Source: Marinobacter sp. DY40_1A1
Lineage (GTDB): Bacteria > Pseudomonadota > Gammaproteobacteria > Pseudomonadales > Oleiphilaceae
DNA: 64,000 nucleotides
Direction: 5' to 3'
Assembly (NCBI RefSeq): GCF_016597815.1
Contig: NZ_VCHA01000007.1
Span: forward strand, 62,001-126,000
In this document: in pieces, positions 29,448 through 39,501 of the stretch
Layout of the letters: each line of letters begins with the position of its first letter
Position numbering within the stretch: position 1 is the stretch's first letter
Position numbers and translations under genes: made by a program
Notes under the pieces: generated by a model
Databases searched by the model: none
Seen by the model: the letters and a program-made list of their open reading frames with translations, nothing else
Told to the model about the DNA's origin: nothing

Positions 29448-30062
29448 CTACCACCCTGCCCGCAGTCTGGCACGATTGATCTGCAGCCATTGTATGGCAA
29501 TGATTGCTGCTGCATTGTTGATGCGGCCGTCGCTGATCATCGCTATGGCTTCGTCTGCTGAAACCACATGGGCACGGATGTCTTCGCTTTCCTCTTCCAG
29601 TCCGAACAGGCCGCCTGCGGATTCGGTGCTGACTTTGCCGCAATACAGGTACACCATTTCTGTAGTGCCACCTGGCGACACCAGGTAATCACAGATTTTT
29701 TCGAGTTTGCTGAAGCTGAGGCCGGCTTCTTCTTCAGCCTCTCTTTGGGCGACTTCTTCGCTGCTCTCGCCTTCTTCGTTCATTCCAGCGACCAGTTCCA
29801 GCAACCAGGGGGATTGGTCTCGCCCCAAAGCGCCCAGGCGGAATTGTTCCAGCAGTACCACTTCGTCCCGTTCGGGGTCGTAGGGAAGCACGCAGGTGGC
29901 ATCGCCACGAATGAAAAGCTCGCGGGTAAACTGCGGCATGTTCCGGCCATCAAAGCGCGGGTGAGTCAGGCACAGCTTGTCCATGCGAAAGAAGCCCTGG
30001 AAGACGATTTCGCGTTTTTCAACTTTGACATCACTGGCTTTGAACTGGAACGGCTTGGTCAT
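29448..30062 (-). CDS. nudF: ADP-ribose pyrophosphatase NudF
   Basis: Nudix hydrolase that splits ADP-ribose to AMP and ribose-5-phosphate. The 204-residue protein has a Nudix box spread over GMNEEG, E, REAEEEAGL (about residues 92-114), preceded by the WLLELVAG segment typical of ADP-ribose pyrophosphatases. It leads a nudF-yqiB pair, with cpdA further on. Palindromic copy 3 lies about 80 nt upstream of its start. Confidence 0.91.
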   Translation of the reverse strand: MTKPFQFKASDVKVEKREIVFQGFFRMDKLCLTHPRFDGRNMPQFTRELFIRGDATCVLPYDPERDEVVLLEQFRLGALGRDQSPWLLELVAGMNEEGESSEEVAQREAEEEAGLSFSKLEKICDYLVSPGGTTEMVYLYCGKVSTESAGGLFGLEEESEDIRAHVVSADEAIAMISDGRINNAAAIIAIQWLQINRARLRAGW

Positions 30063-30139
30063 GCTTTACTCTGTTTTGAAATCGGTTTTGCACGATAGCC
30101 GGTTGGTGTTGTTTATTGCAAGCCTGCTTGGGTGGGGCT

Positions 30140-30248
30140 GGTTGTGGCAAGGACGGCTTTCCAAAACACGCTGTAGATACATCCATGTACGCTTGGCTCC
30201 GCCATCCATGGCTCCGCACAGTTTTGGAAAGCCGTCCTTGCCACAACC
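30140..30248 (+). repeat. Palindromic element, copy 3 (28-nt perfect arms, 53-nt core)
   Basis: Arms 30140-30167 and 30221-30248 pair perfectly over 28 nt. The core 30168-30220 begins ACGCTGTAGATACATCC and keeps GGCTCCGC-CATCCAT-GGCTCCGC. The outer arm (GGTTGTGGCAAGGAC) is unlike those of copies 1 and 2. It is in the 311-nt gap between thiC and nudF, both minus strand. The remaining gap sequence (30063-30139 and 30249-30373) shows no gene and no clear terminator. Confidence 0.93.
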
Positions 30249-30373
30249 GATTCAACTTTGTGCTGTCCGCTTTTAAACACAAAACGGGATCAGCATCCGT
30301 AAGTTATTTTACGCTCTATTCTCCTTGGCAAATTCTGCGCTTACTCCGAACTCACATGCCTGAAAAACTATGC

Positions 30374-32450
<2,077 letters not shown>

Positions 32451-32664
32451 AAGACGCGAGTCTTTAATCTGTAGCACTCAAAGTGAGTGTTGTTTGCAAG
32501 TGTAGAGCTGAGCGCAATTATTGTCCATAATGGGAAGATTGTTTCAGTCGGCTTGCTTAACCATGCCATTACTGATGTTGCCTCCATGTCATCGCGGGCA
32601 ATCCGGTATCCTTTTTCAGCGCCCCCAACTGGGCGCCGGCGCGCACATGTACTCAGGAGTAATA

Positions 32665-34026
32665 ATGAAGAAACGATTGCTTTCCGGACTTATTGGCCTC
32701 TTGGCGGCTCAGCCTGCCCTTTCCCTGGACCTGGTTGAGACCTATGAGAAAGCACTCTCTTACGACTCCGGGATCGCGGCTGCTCAAGCCAGATTCGAAT
32801 CCCAGCAGGCGGCCAGTGATATAAGCAAGAGTACCCTGCTGCCCCAGATTGGAGCCTATGCGCAAGGAAATCATACGGATTTTGACGCCAAAAACGGCGT
32901 GGGGGACAGCTACAAATCTCTTAACTACGGTGTGCGTCTCACCCAACCGGTATTCCGAGCAGACAACTGGTTTCGTTATGATTCCAGCAAATTCCAAACC
33001 GCAGCAGCCCAAGCTCAATACAATCTGGCACAGCAGCAGCTGATTCTGGATGTTGCCACTGCCTATTTCAACGTATTGCGGGCGCAAGACACTGTTACAA
33101 CCGCAAGAGCAGGCGAAGCCGCCATTCGCCGGCAATACGAACAGGCACAAGAGCGTTTTGATGTTGGCCTGATAGCTATCACAGAAGTTTATGAAGCGCG
33201 CGCCAGCTACGACGATGCCAGAAGTATCCGGATTGCAGCAGAAAACCAGACGAACATCGCCCGGGAGCAACTGGCCCGGTTTACAGGCGAATATTCTGAA
33301 GACCTGCAAAACTTGCGTCAGAGCTTCCCTCTGGGTCAACCAGAACCGCAAGACCCATCCGCATGGGAAATGACGGCTCTTGAACAGAACTGGGCAATAC
33401 AAGCTGCTATGTCAGTACTGGATTCAAGCGAATCCAATTTAGACGTCGCAAAATCTGGCCATATGCCAACGCTAGATCTGATCGCCTCCTACGGAAAAAA
33501 TGAACTCGATGGCAACAAGCTTCCGCAACAGGAAGGGACCCAAGGTGTTATCGGCCTTGAGCTGAATATACCGTTATATATGGGCGGCGGAACTCAAGCT
33601 GGTGTTAGACAGCAGCGTTCGCTGGTTACAGTAGCTCAGGAGGATCTGAACACGACCCGCCGCGATGTAAGAGTGAGCACGCGCAGCCTGTACCTGACTG
33701 TAAACAACAACGTAGAGACTGCATCCGCCCTGGAGCAAACGATTATTTCCCGCCGCAGCGCACTGGACGCGACCCGCGCGGGGTATGACGTGGGCACCCG
33801 CAACATCGTTGAGGTACTGGATGCAGAGCGCGCTTACTACGTGGCTCTTAATGATTACGCCAATGCTCGCTACGACTATGTTACGAATACCCTCCGGTTA
33901 AAGCAGGCTGCCGGCACCCTTAGCCCTAGAGATCTTATTGAATTGAACAATTGGCTTAGCGCCAGTGCACCGGGAATTGAGGCTCTGGCCAACGACAAAC
34001 AGACCCTGAAAGACCCGACTCGCTAG
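32665..34026 (+). CDS. tolC: TolC-family outer-membrane efflux protein
   Basis: Outer-membrane channel that serves tripartite efflux pumps and type I secretion. About 453 residues: signal peptide MKKRLLSGLIGLLAAQPALS, then two OEP repeats (YDSGIAAAQARFESQ in the first, SLYLTVNNNVETASALEQ in the second) making the helical barrel. The frame extends 48 codons upstream, but CAGGAG before the ATG at 32665 and the signal peptide fix the start. No pump genes adjoin, so like E. coli TolC it likely works with several partners. Nearby nudF-yqiB-cpdA repeats the E. coli neighbourhood. Confidence 0.92.
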   Translation: MKKRLLSGLIGLLAAQPALSLDLVETYEKALSYDSGIAAAQARFESQQAASDISKSTLLPQIGAYAQGNHTDFDAKNGVGDSYKSLNYGVRLTQPVFRADNWFRYDSSKFQTAAAQAQYNLAQQQLILDVATAYFNVLRAQDTVTTARAGEAAIRRQYEQAQERFDVGLIAITEVYEARASYDDARSIRIAAENQTNIAREQLARFTGEYSEDLQNLRQSFPLGQPEPQDPSAWEMTALEQNWAIQAAMSVLDSSESNLDVAKSGHMPTLDLIASYGKNELDGNKLPQQEGTQGVIGLELNIPLYMGGGTQAGVRQQRSLVTVAQEDLNTTRRDVRVSTRSLYLTVNNNVETASALEQTIISRRSALDATRAGYDVGTRNIVEVLDAERAYYVALNDYANARYDYVTNTLRLKQAAGTLSPRDLIELNNWLSASAPGIEALANDKQTLKDPTR

Positions 34027-34056
34027 TTTGCGAGGCTAAAATCCGGATGAAAGCGC

Positions 34057-34081
34057 GGTGGGGAGCACATTCCTCCCCACC
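34057..34081. terminator. Stem-loop between tolC and waaA
   Basis: GGTGGGGAG / CTCCCCACC with a 7-nt loop, 30 nt past the tolC stop and between convergent genes. No clear T-run follows. A run of nine C lies at 34094-34102. Confidence 0.55.
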
Positions 34082-34116
34082 CAACGTTTACTGCCCCCCC
34101 CCTACACCAACCCAAC

Positions 34117-35370
34117 TCAAACCCACTCGATAATTCCGTCAACCACCCTATCCAGCGCACCCTTGTTCTTATTGACCACCGACAATGCACGTTGCCCCCT
34201 GGCTTGACGCTCCTCAACATCAGTGAACAGGGCGAGCAGCTGTCGAAACACCTCATCTCCATCCCTGACCATGGTTACGCCACCATCATCAAGCAACCGA
34301 TCATAGATAGTTTCAAAATTGAATACGTTGTGCCCAGAAATAACAGGAATTCCCCAGCCCGCCGGCTCCAGAGGATTGTGACCGCCACGCTCTATCAACG
34401 AGCCGCCCACAAAAGCCACATCACTGGCTCCGTAGAGCATCATCAGCTCGCCCATGGTGTCGCCCAGGTATACCTGCGCGCTGGAGGGGTCGTCACCTGA
34501 AGAGCGCCGCGCCAGAGAGAATTCCTGTCGGCCAATGAGTTCCGCTACTGACTCAAACCGCTCCGGGTGGCGGGGCACAATAATCAACAGCGCATCGGGC
34601 TGATGCTGCAACAACTGCTTATGTGCCGCCAGCAACTGGGCGTCTTCGCCTTCATGGGTACTTCCGGCAATCCACACGGGGCGATCTGAAAGGCTGCTCT
34701 TTAGCTGCCCTGACGCCGCGCGCACTGAGTCAGGTATATCCACATCAAATTTGACGCTGCCTGTAACCGCAACTTTGGACGCGGCGACACCTATTCTTCG
34801 AAAGCGCTCTGCATCTTTTTCAGCTTGGGCTGCAACCCAGCTGATGCTGCGCACAATCGGTGCTACCAGTCGCTTTACACGTTCATAGCCCAGCGCTGAG
34901 CGCTCCGACAGCCGGGCGTTGATAAGAAAAACAGGGACCCCGCGAGACCGGCTCTGGCGAATCATGTTCGGCCATATCTCCGTTTCCATAATCACCAGTA
35001 TTCTGGGGTTAACACGGTTCAGAAACCGGCGAATGGCACCGGGGGTGTCATAAGGTGCGTATGCATACTGAACCTGGTCCCCAAACATTTTCATGGCCTG
35101 CGTCTGACCTGTGTCTGTCATGGCGGTTAACAGGATTGTTATATCGGGATTGCGGGCGAGCAGCCGTCGCACCATAGGCGCAGCGGCAATGGTTTCGCCT
35201 ACCGACACAGCATGAACCCAGACAACAGTGCCGCTGGCATGGGGAACAAAACCCAACCGCTGCCGCCAGTTGATGCGCAGCTCAGGCGCTTGACGGCCCT
35301 GCCACCACAACCGGATAAGAATAAACGGCAGTGCCAATCGTATAAGCTGTGAATAGATAAATTGAAGCAC
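34117..35370 (-). CDS. waaA: Kdo (3-deoxy-D-manno-octulosonate) transferase
   Basis: Adds Kdo to lipid A precursor at the cytoplasmic face of the inner membrane, the first inner-core step. About 417 residues: a short N-terminal membrane anchor, GT30 N-terminal domain with VWVHAVSVGETIAAAP (catalytic Glu), LLTAMTDTG, and a C-terminal GT-B half with SFVGGSL-type FVGGSLIERGGHNPLEP. The start is the GTG at 35370 with GGGGAGAG upstream; the open frame further upstream overlaps the divergent acyltransferase region and is not used. Whether one or two Kdo units are added cannot be read, but the Kdo kinase gene at 45988 suggests a phosphorylated single Kdo. Confidence 0.93.
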   Translation of the reverse strand: MLQFIYSQLIRLALPFILIRLWWQGRQAPELRINWRQRLGFVPHASGTVVWVHAVSVGETIAAAPMVRRLLARNPDITILLTAMTDTGQTQAMKMFGDQVQYAYAPYDTPGAIRRFLNRVNPRILVIMETEIWPNMIRQSRSRGVPVFLINARLSERSALGYERVKRLVAPIVRSISWVAAQAEKDAERFRRIGVAASKVAVTGSVKFDVDIPDSVRAASGQLKSSLSDRPVWIAGSTHEGEDAQLLAAHKQLLQHQPDALLIIVPRHPERFESVAELIGRQEFSLARRSSGDDPSSAQVYLGDTMGELMMLYGASDVAFVGGSLIERGGHNPLEPAGWGIPVISGHNVFNFETIYDRLLDDGGVTMVRDGDEVFRQLLALFTDVEERQARGQRALSVVNKNKGALDRVVDGIIEWV

Positions 35371-35492
35371 GCAGGACTCTCCCCAAAACAGTGCGGTATC
35401 ATATCGCAAAGCCTGACCAGTTGCTTCCGACTGACACTGCCGGGCAACATAGCCATAGCCGCAACCCACTGAGCTAGCAGGACAGATTTCAA

Positions 35493-36440
35493 GTGAAGAA
35501 GAAACACCGTAAACAGGCGCGCAATACAGACTACGCAGCCTATCGCCACCCGCGTTGGTGGCCAACCTGGATCGGAATTGCTGTTATGTGGTGTGCAGCC
35601 CAGCTTCCCATCCGTTTTCAGTGGTGGCTTGGCAAATGCATTGGGCTTCTGGCGTGGCGCTTTGTCAAGAGGCGGCGCCATATCACCGAGGTTAATATAC
35701 GCCTGTGTTTTCCTGAACTGACGCAGGCGCAGCAAGGTGCACTGGTTCGTAACAGTTTTATCGCAAACGGAATAGGCCTCATGGAGCTGGGTATAGCCTG
35801 GTTCCGGAATCCGGCAAAGCTTACGGGTATAACAGAGGTTCATGGCAAGGAGCATCTGGACAATGCGCTGGCCGAAGGTAAGGGTGTATTGTTGCTGGGC
35901 GGCCACTACAGCACTCTGGACCTTGGAGGCAGCCTGGTTACCGAGTACATTGAGGCAGATGTGATGCAGAGGGATCACAACAACCCACTGATGAACGCCG
36001 TTATGACCCGGGCAAGGGAACGTCGCTACGAGACAGTCCTGGGCGCCCGGGATCTTCGTGGGCTATTCCGCAGCCTGAAAAAGAATCGGACTGTGTGGTA
36101 CGCCACAGACCAGGATTATGGCCGCAAAGATATTGTTTTCGCGCCGTTCTTTGGTATACCAACTGGTACTATCACAGCCACATCTCGTATAGCTGCACGC
36201 AGCCAGTGTAAAGTGGTTCCATTCAGCCATTTTCGACGGCAGGACAAGCCTGGCTATGACATATACTTTCACCCGCCGCTGGACCCCTTCCCAAGCGGCG
36301 ACGACATGCAGGATGCGACGGCAATCAATCAGATTATTGAGCGCGAGATCCGGCGCGCACCCGATCAGTATCTCTGGATGCACCGCCGCTTCAAAACGCG
36401 GCCAGATATAAACGACCCAGGTTTTTATGGCGGCAAATAG
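35493..36440 (+). CDS. LpxL/HtrB-family lipid A acyltransferase (first of two)
   Basis: Membrane-associated late acyltransferase that should add a secondary acyl chain to Kdo-lipid A. The 315-residue protein has an N-terminal membrane segment, the catalytic H-x4-D motif in GGHYSTLDLGG, the DQDYG motif, and the C-terminal PDQYLWMHRRFKTRP that marks LpxL-like enzymes. The start codon is GTG at 35493. It overlaps the next gene by 14 nt. Chain length and position cannot be told from sequence. Divergent from waaA, with a 122-nt shared promoter region. Confidence 0.88.
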   Translation: MKKKHRKQARNTDYAAYRHPRWWPTWIGIAVMWCAAQLPIRFQWWLGKCIGLLAWRFVKRRRHITEVNIRLCFPELTQAQQGALVRNSFIANGIGLMELGIAWFRNPAKLTGITEVHGKEHLDNALAEGKGVLLLGGHYSTLDLGGSLVTEYIEADVMQRDHNNPLMNAVMTRARERRYETVLGARDLRGLFRSLKKNRTVWYATDQDYGRKDIVFAPFFGIPTGTITATSRIAARSQCKVVPFSHFRRQDKPGYDIYFHPPLDPFPSGDDMQDATAINQIIEREIRRAPDQYLWMHRRFKTRPDINDPGFYGGK

Positions 36441-37404
36441 CACGTCGGCGGCACCTGTAATATGGCTGCTCACAGACAACAAGCCCGGGCACCGAAATCA
36501 ACTAAAGGGGCTTGGCAACCGACTACGGGTGAAAGCCGGGGCCAGTCTGTACTGGATCGACGCTCCCGACACACGCACACCCTTGTGGCGAGCGCTGCTG
36601 GCAATACCGCCCGGGCTGGGCAGATCGCTCCCCCACCCGGACCTGATCATTGCTGCAGGTGCGGGCACCCACAAACTGCTGCTTTCTTTGCGACGGCTCA
36701 AGAATGCCAAAACTCTGGTCATCATGAAGCCCGGATTCCCGCGCAACTGGATCGACGGCGCTATAATTCCCGCCCATGACGGCATTGCTCAAAACCGGGA
36801 CACACTGATTACTGACGGTGTTATCAACACGGTCACACCCCTGGCCAGAATTACGGATAAACCCGAAGCCCTTTTGTTACTCGGTGGCCCATCACCCCAA
36901 TACGACTGGGACGATGACGTGGTTTTCGGGCAGGTCACTCATCTGATCGGAGAGTATCCTGAATGGCGCTGGACCATCAGCAGCTCAAGACGAACGCCTG
37001 GAGCTCTCAGGGAACGACTAAATGAGCTGGCCGGCCTCAAGATTACCGTGGCAGACCCTGACAGGACCCATGAAGACTGGTTAAGCCACAGTGTAGCGGC
37101 ATCCCGGGCTATCTGGGTAACCCCTGACAGCATGTCCATGGTATGTGAAGCTGCCACATCCGGGGTACCAACCGGGTTGTTCCAACTCCCCGAGCGTTCC
37201 GGAAGCCGTGTAGCCAGCGGCGTGCAACAATTGGTTGAGGCTGGCCATGTAGCGCGCTGGAGTGATCATGCAACCGTGATGGGCGGTAAAACTGGTCAGG
37301 AAAAACCTCTCTGGGAGGCTGACCGGGCGGCTCTATGGGTGATTAAACGCTGGCTGACACCTGCCAGCGAAAAGCAGAAAAGAGTAAAAGGGATGACTCC
37401 TTGA
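36427..37404 (+). CDS. ELM1-like protein (mitochondrial-fission ELM1/DUF1022 family)
   Basis: Protein of 325 residues from the ELM1 family, known by name from a plant mitochondrial-fission factor but widespread in bacteria with no fixed role. Visible signatures: WLLTDNKPGHRNQLKGL at the N-terminus, MKPGFPRNWID, VLLGGPSPQYDW-like LLLLGGPSPQYDWDDD, SSSRRTP, and VTPDSMSMVCEAATSGVP. The fold and the last motif resemble GT-B glycosyltransferases, so a sugar-transfer role in the surrounding LPS cluster is possible. It overlaps the upstream acyltransferase by 14 nt and the next gene by 4 (TTGA), so the three are translationally coupled. Confidence 0.8.
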   Translation: MAANSTSAAPVIWLLTDNKPGHRNQLKGLGNRLRVKAGASLYWIDAPDTRTPLWRALLAIPPGLGRSLPHPDLIIAAGAGTHKLLLSLRRLKNAKTLVIMKPGFPRNWIDGAIIPAHDGIAQNRDTLITDGVINTVTPLARITDKPEALLLLGGPSPQYDWDDDVVFGQVTHLIGEYPEWRWTISSSRRTPGALRERLNELAGLKITVADPDRTHEDWLSHSVAASRAIWVTPDSMSMVCEAATSGVPTGLFQLPERSGSRVASGVQQLVEAGHVARWSDHATVMGGKTGQEKPLWEADRAALWVIKRWLTPASEKQKRVKGMTP

Positions 37405-38516
37405 GAATTCTCCAGGCACTACCGGCTCTATACAGTGGCGGTGTAGAACGGGGAACCGTCGAGTTTGCGGCGGATCTTGTTCGCCACAACTGCGAATCCT
37501 GGGTTGTATCAAACGGCGGGCCTCTGGTGAAACGTCTTGAAGAGCAAGGCACAACCCACATCAGAATGCCCATTCATCGCAAGTCACCTGCATCCTTTGG
37601 GCAAATTCGCCCCATGCGTAACCTGATTCGGAAGCTTCAGCCAGACATTATTCACGTACGCTCACGCATGCCCGCCTGGATCGTGCGCCTTGCGTGTAAG
37701 GGGCTGCCTGCGAGCCAGCAGCCAGCCATTGTGTCGACTTTCCACGGCATGTATTCCGTAAACCCGTACAGCGCCATCATGGCAAAATCCGATCACGTGA
37801 TCGCAGTATCAAACTGTGTACGCAACTACATCACCCACAACTACCAGGTTCCCGAGCAAAAGCTCACTGTGATACAGCGCGGAGTGGATGTGGATTACTT
37901 TCAGCAACAGACACTGAGTGAAACATGGCGACAATCTCTGTTTACCCAATTCCCACAACTTGAGAACAAACATATTCTCATGATGCCCGGGCGCATTTCC
38001 CGGTGGAAAGGCCAGCTGCAGTTTCTTGAGGCTATGGCTGAAATCACCCGCGAAAAACCAGACTGCCACGGCATCATTGTTGGCGGTGCAGAACCCGGGA
38101 AAGAGCGCTTCCTGCAGGAACTGGAACGACATCGCACAAAGCTCGGGCTTACTGACAAAGTCAGCTTCCTTGGGCAGCGGGATGATATGGCGGAGCTATA
38201 TCTGCTTGCCGACCTGGTCTGTCATATGTCGACAAAGCCCGAACCCTTCGGCCGCACTGTTACCGAAGCACTTTCCTCCGGCACGCCCGTGGTTGCGTTT
38301 AACCGTGGTGGTGCAGCTGAAACGCTGCAGGCATGCTTTCGCGACGGGCTTGTAACCCCTGATAACATTCAGGAGTTTGCCCAGGTAGCTATCAGATTGC
38401 TCGGTGACAACGCCCCGCACATTGAGATTCCATACCGGTTTCGGCTGCAGGCGCAAACAGAGTCGACACTGGAGGTTTACCGGAAGGTTCTTGGCAAAGC
38501 CGCTTCCACCTTTTGA
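37401..38516 (+). CDS. GT4-family glycosyltransferase
   Basis: Cytoplasmic GT-B glycosyltransferase of 371 residues. The N-terminal half has LPALYSGGVERGTVEFA and the C-terminal half has MPGRISRWKGQLQFLEA and the EX7E motif in EPFGRTVTEALSSGTPVVA, the donor-binding site of GT4 enzymes. The start codon is TTG, overlapping the ELM1-like stop as TTGA. It is likely to build the LPS core or O-chain with its neighbours; donor and acceptor cannot be deduced. Confidence 0.85.
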   Translation: MRILQALPALYSGGVERGTVEFAADLVRHNCESWVVSNGGPLVKRLEEQGTTHIRMPIHRKSPASFGQIRPMRNLIRKLQPDIIHVRSRMPAWIVRLACKGLPASQQPAIVSTFHGMYSVNPYSAIMAKSDHVIAVSNCVRNYITHNYQVPEQKLTVIQRGVDVDYFQQQTLSETWRQSLFTQFPQLENKHILMMPGRISRWKGQLQFLEAMAEITREKPDCHGIIVGGAEPGKERFLQELERHRTKLGLTDKVSFLGQRDDMAELYLLADLVCHMSTKPEPFGRTVTEALSSGTPVVAFNRGGAAETLQACFRDGLVTPDNIQEFAQVAIRLLGDNAPHIEIPYRFRLQAQTESTLEVYRKVLGKAASTF

Positions 38517-38550
38517 AAATTATCTGGCAGATACATGTGTCAGGCTAGCG

Positions 38551-39369
38551 TCACTGCGGGCCCTTGGCCTGGTTTTTATGTTCAGCCCCACCTTCCAGCT
38601 CCGCCAGCATTTGCATCTCCTTTGCCTTGGCCAGCCTCATAAAGTTTCTGTTCGCGGCGGTAATCGCAACACTTAATCCAAACCATCCATTTCGGAATTG
38701 CCCACGAACCAGGTAATACTTAAGGAACTTGAGTGGGAACTCTGCAAACAGCCGCGCACTTGGAATTTTCCGGCCTTTTGCAACCAAAAACCGCGCCTGT
38801 TCCGATGAAAGCTGGCTGTATTTTTTCTCAATCTGCTCTAATGAAACGAGCGTTCGGTGAAGAACATCTCCTTTCAATTCAAGCACCTTGCCCACCTTAA
38901 CCTGCGGGCGATCGTTATTGCTATCCTTCTCAGCCTCTATCGCTGCTCTGGTTCGGTTGTATAAACGAAGAATCTTCTTACTTCTTTCGTATCTGAACGG
39001 GTGGCCTTGCATAGGTGGGGACAGCACCCAGCGCATCTTGAACCCTGCAACATCATCCGGAATCGGCTTTTCAAACAAGCCCCGAATGTTCGCCACTAAC
39101 TCATCAGACAATACTTCATCGGCATCCAGATCAAGCACCCAGTCGTTGCGACAAAGGCTTGCAGCATAGGCCTTCTGGCTGGCAAACCCCTCCCAATCGT
39201 TGTGCACAAACCGGGCCCCTGAAGATTCCACAATTTCTCTGGTTTTATCAGTACTTCCAGAGTCCACAACTAGTATTTCATCAGCCCAACCCATCACTTT
39301 TGCCAGTGACTCCGGGAGCCGCAACTCCTCGTTCTGAGTAATATAGTAAACAGACAACGGTAGTTTCAT
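38551..39369 (-). CDS. GT2-family glycosyltransferase, WaaE/KdtX-like
   Basis: GT-A glycosyltransferase of about 272 residues, similar in type to LPS core beta-glucosyltransferases WaaE/KdtX. It opens MKLPLSVYYITQNEE, has EILVVDSGSTDKT, the metal/donor DxD-like LDLDADEVL, and the C-terminal RGQFRNGWFGLSVAI region. Start placed at 39369, since AGGA lies six bases upstream; a longer start at 39384 lacks a site. It is convergent with the GT4 gene upstream and divergent from manC. The C-terminal domain of the fusion protein at 41821-43848 is a paralog. Confidence 0.84.
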   Translation of the reverse strand: MKLPLSVYYITQNEELRLPESLAKVMGWADEILVVDSGSTDKTREIVESSGARFVHNDWEGFASQKAYAASLCRNDWVLDLDADEVLSDELVANIRGLFEKPIPDDVAGFKMRWVLSPPMQGHPFRYERSKKILRLYNRTRAAIEAEKDSNNDRPQVKVGKVLELKGDVLHRTLVSLEQIEKKYSQLSSEQARFLVAKGRKIPSARLFAEFPLKFLKYYLVRGQFRNGWFGLSVAITAANRNFMRLAKAKEMQMLAELEGGAEHKNQAKGPQ

Positions 39370-39501
39370 CATGATTCCTGGCATTAAAGCGGCCGACTAA
39401 AGCCATTGACCGGTCATTATTACGGTATCAATATGGTAAAGTATTTCGCTTCAGGTTGACGCTTTTCTATAGCTTCACAAACTCAAGCCCGGAGCAAACC
39501 C

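Noticed and set aside
15478..30248. The three palindromes as a CRISPR array or as insertion-sequence ends
   Set aside because: Copies are 6-9 kb apart with no regular spacing or spacers, and no cas or transposase gene lies nearby.
34094..34102. Run of nine C as a phase-variation switch
   Set aside because: It lies between the ends of tolC and waaA outside coding sequence and any evident promoter.
35371..35565. N-terminal extension of WaaA
   Set aside because: It would overlap the start of the divergent acyltransferase, and the GTG at 35370 has a ribosome-binding site and family-like start.
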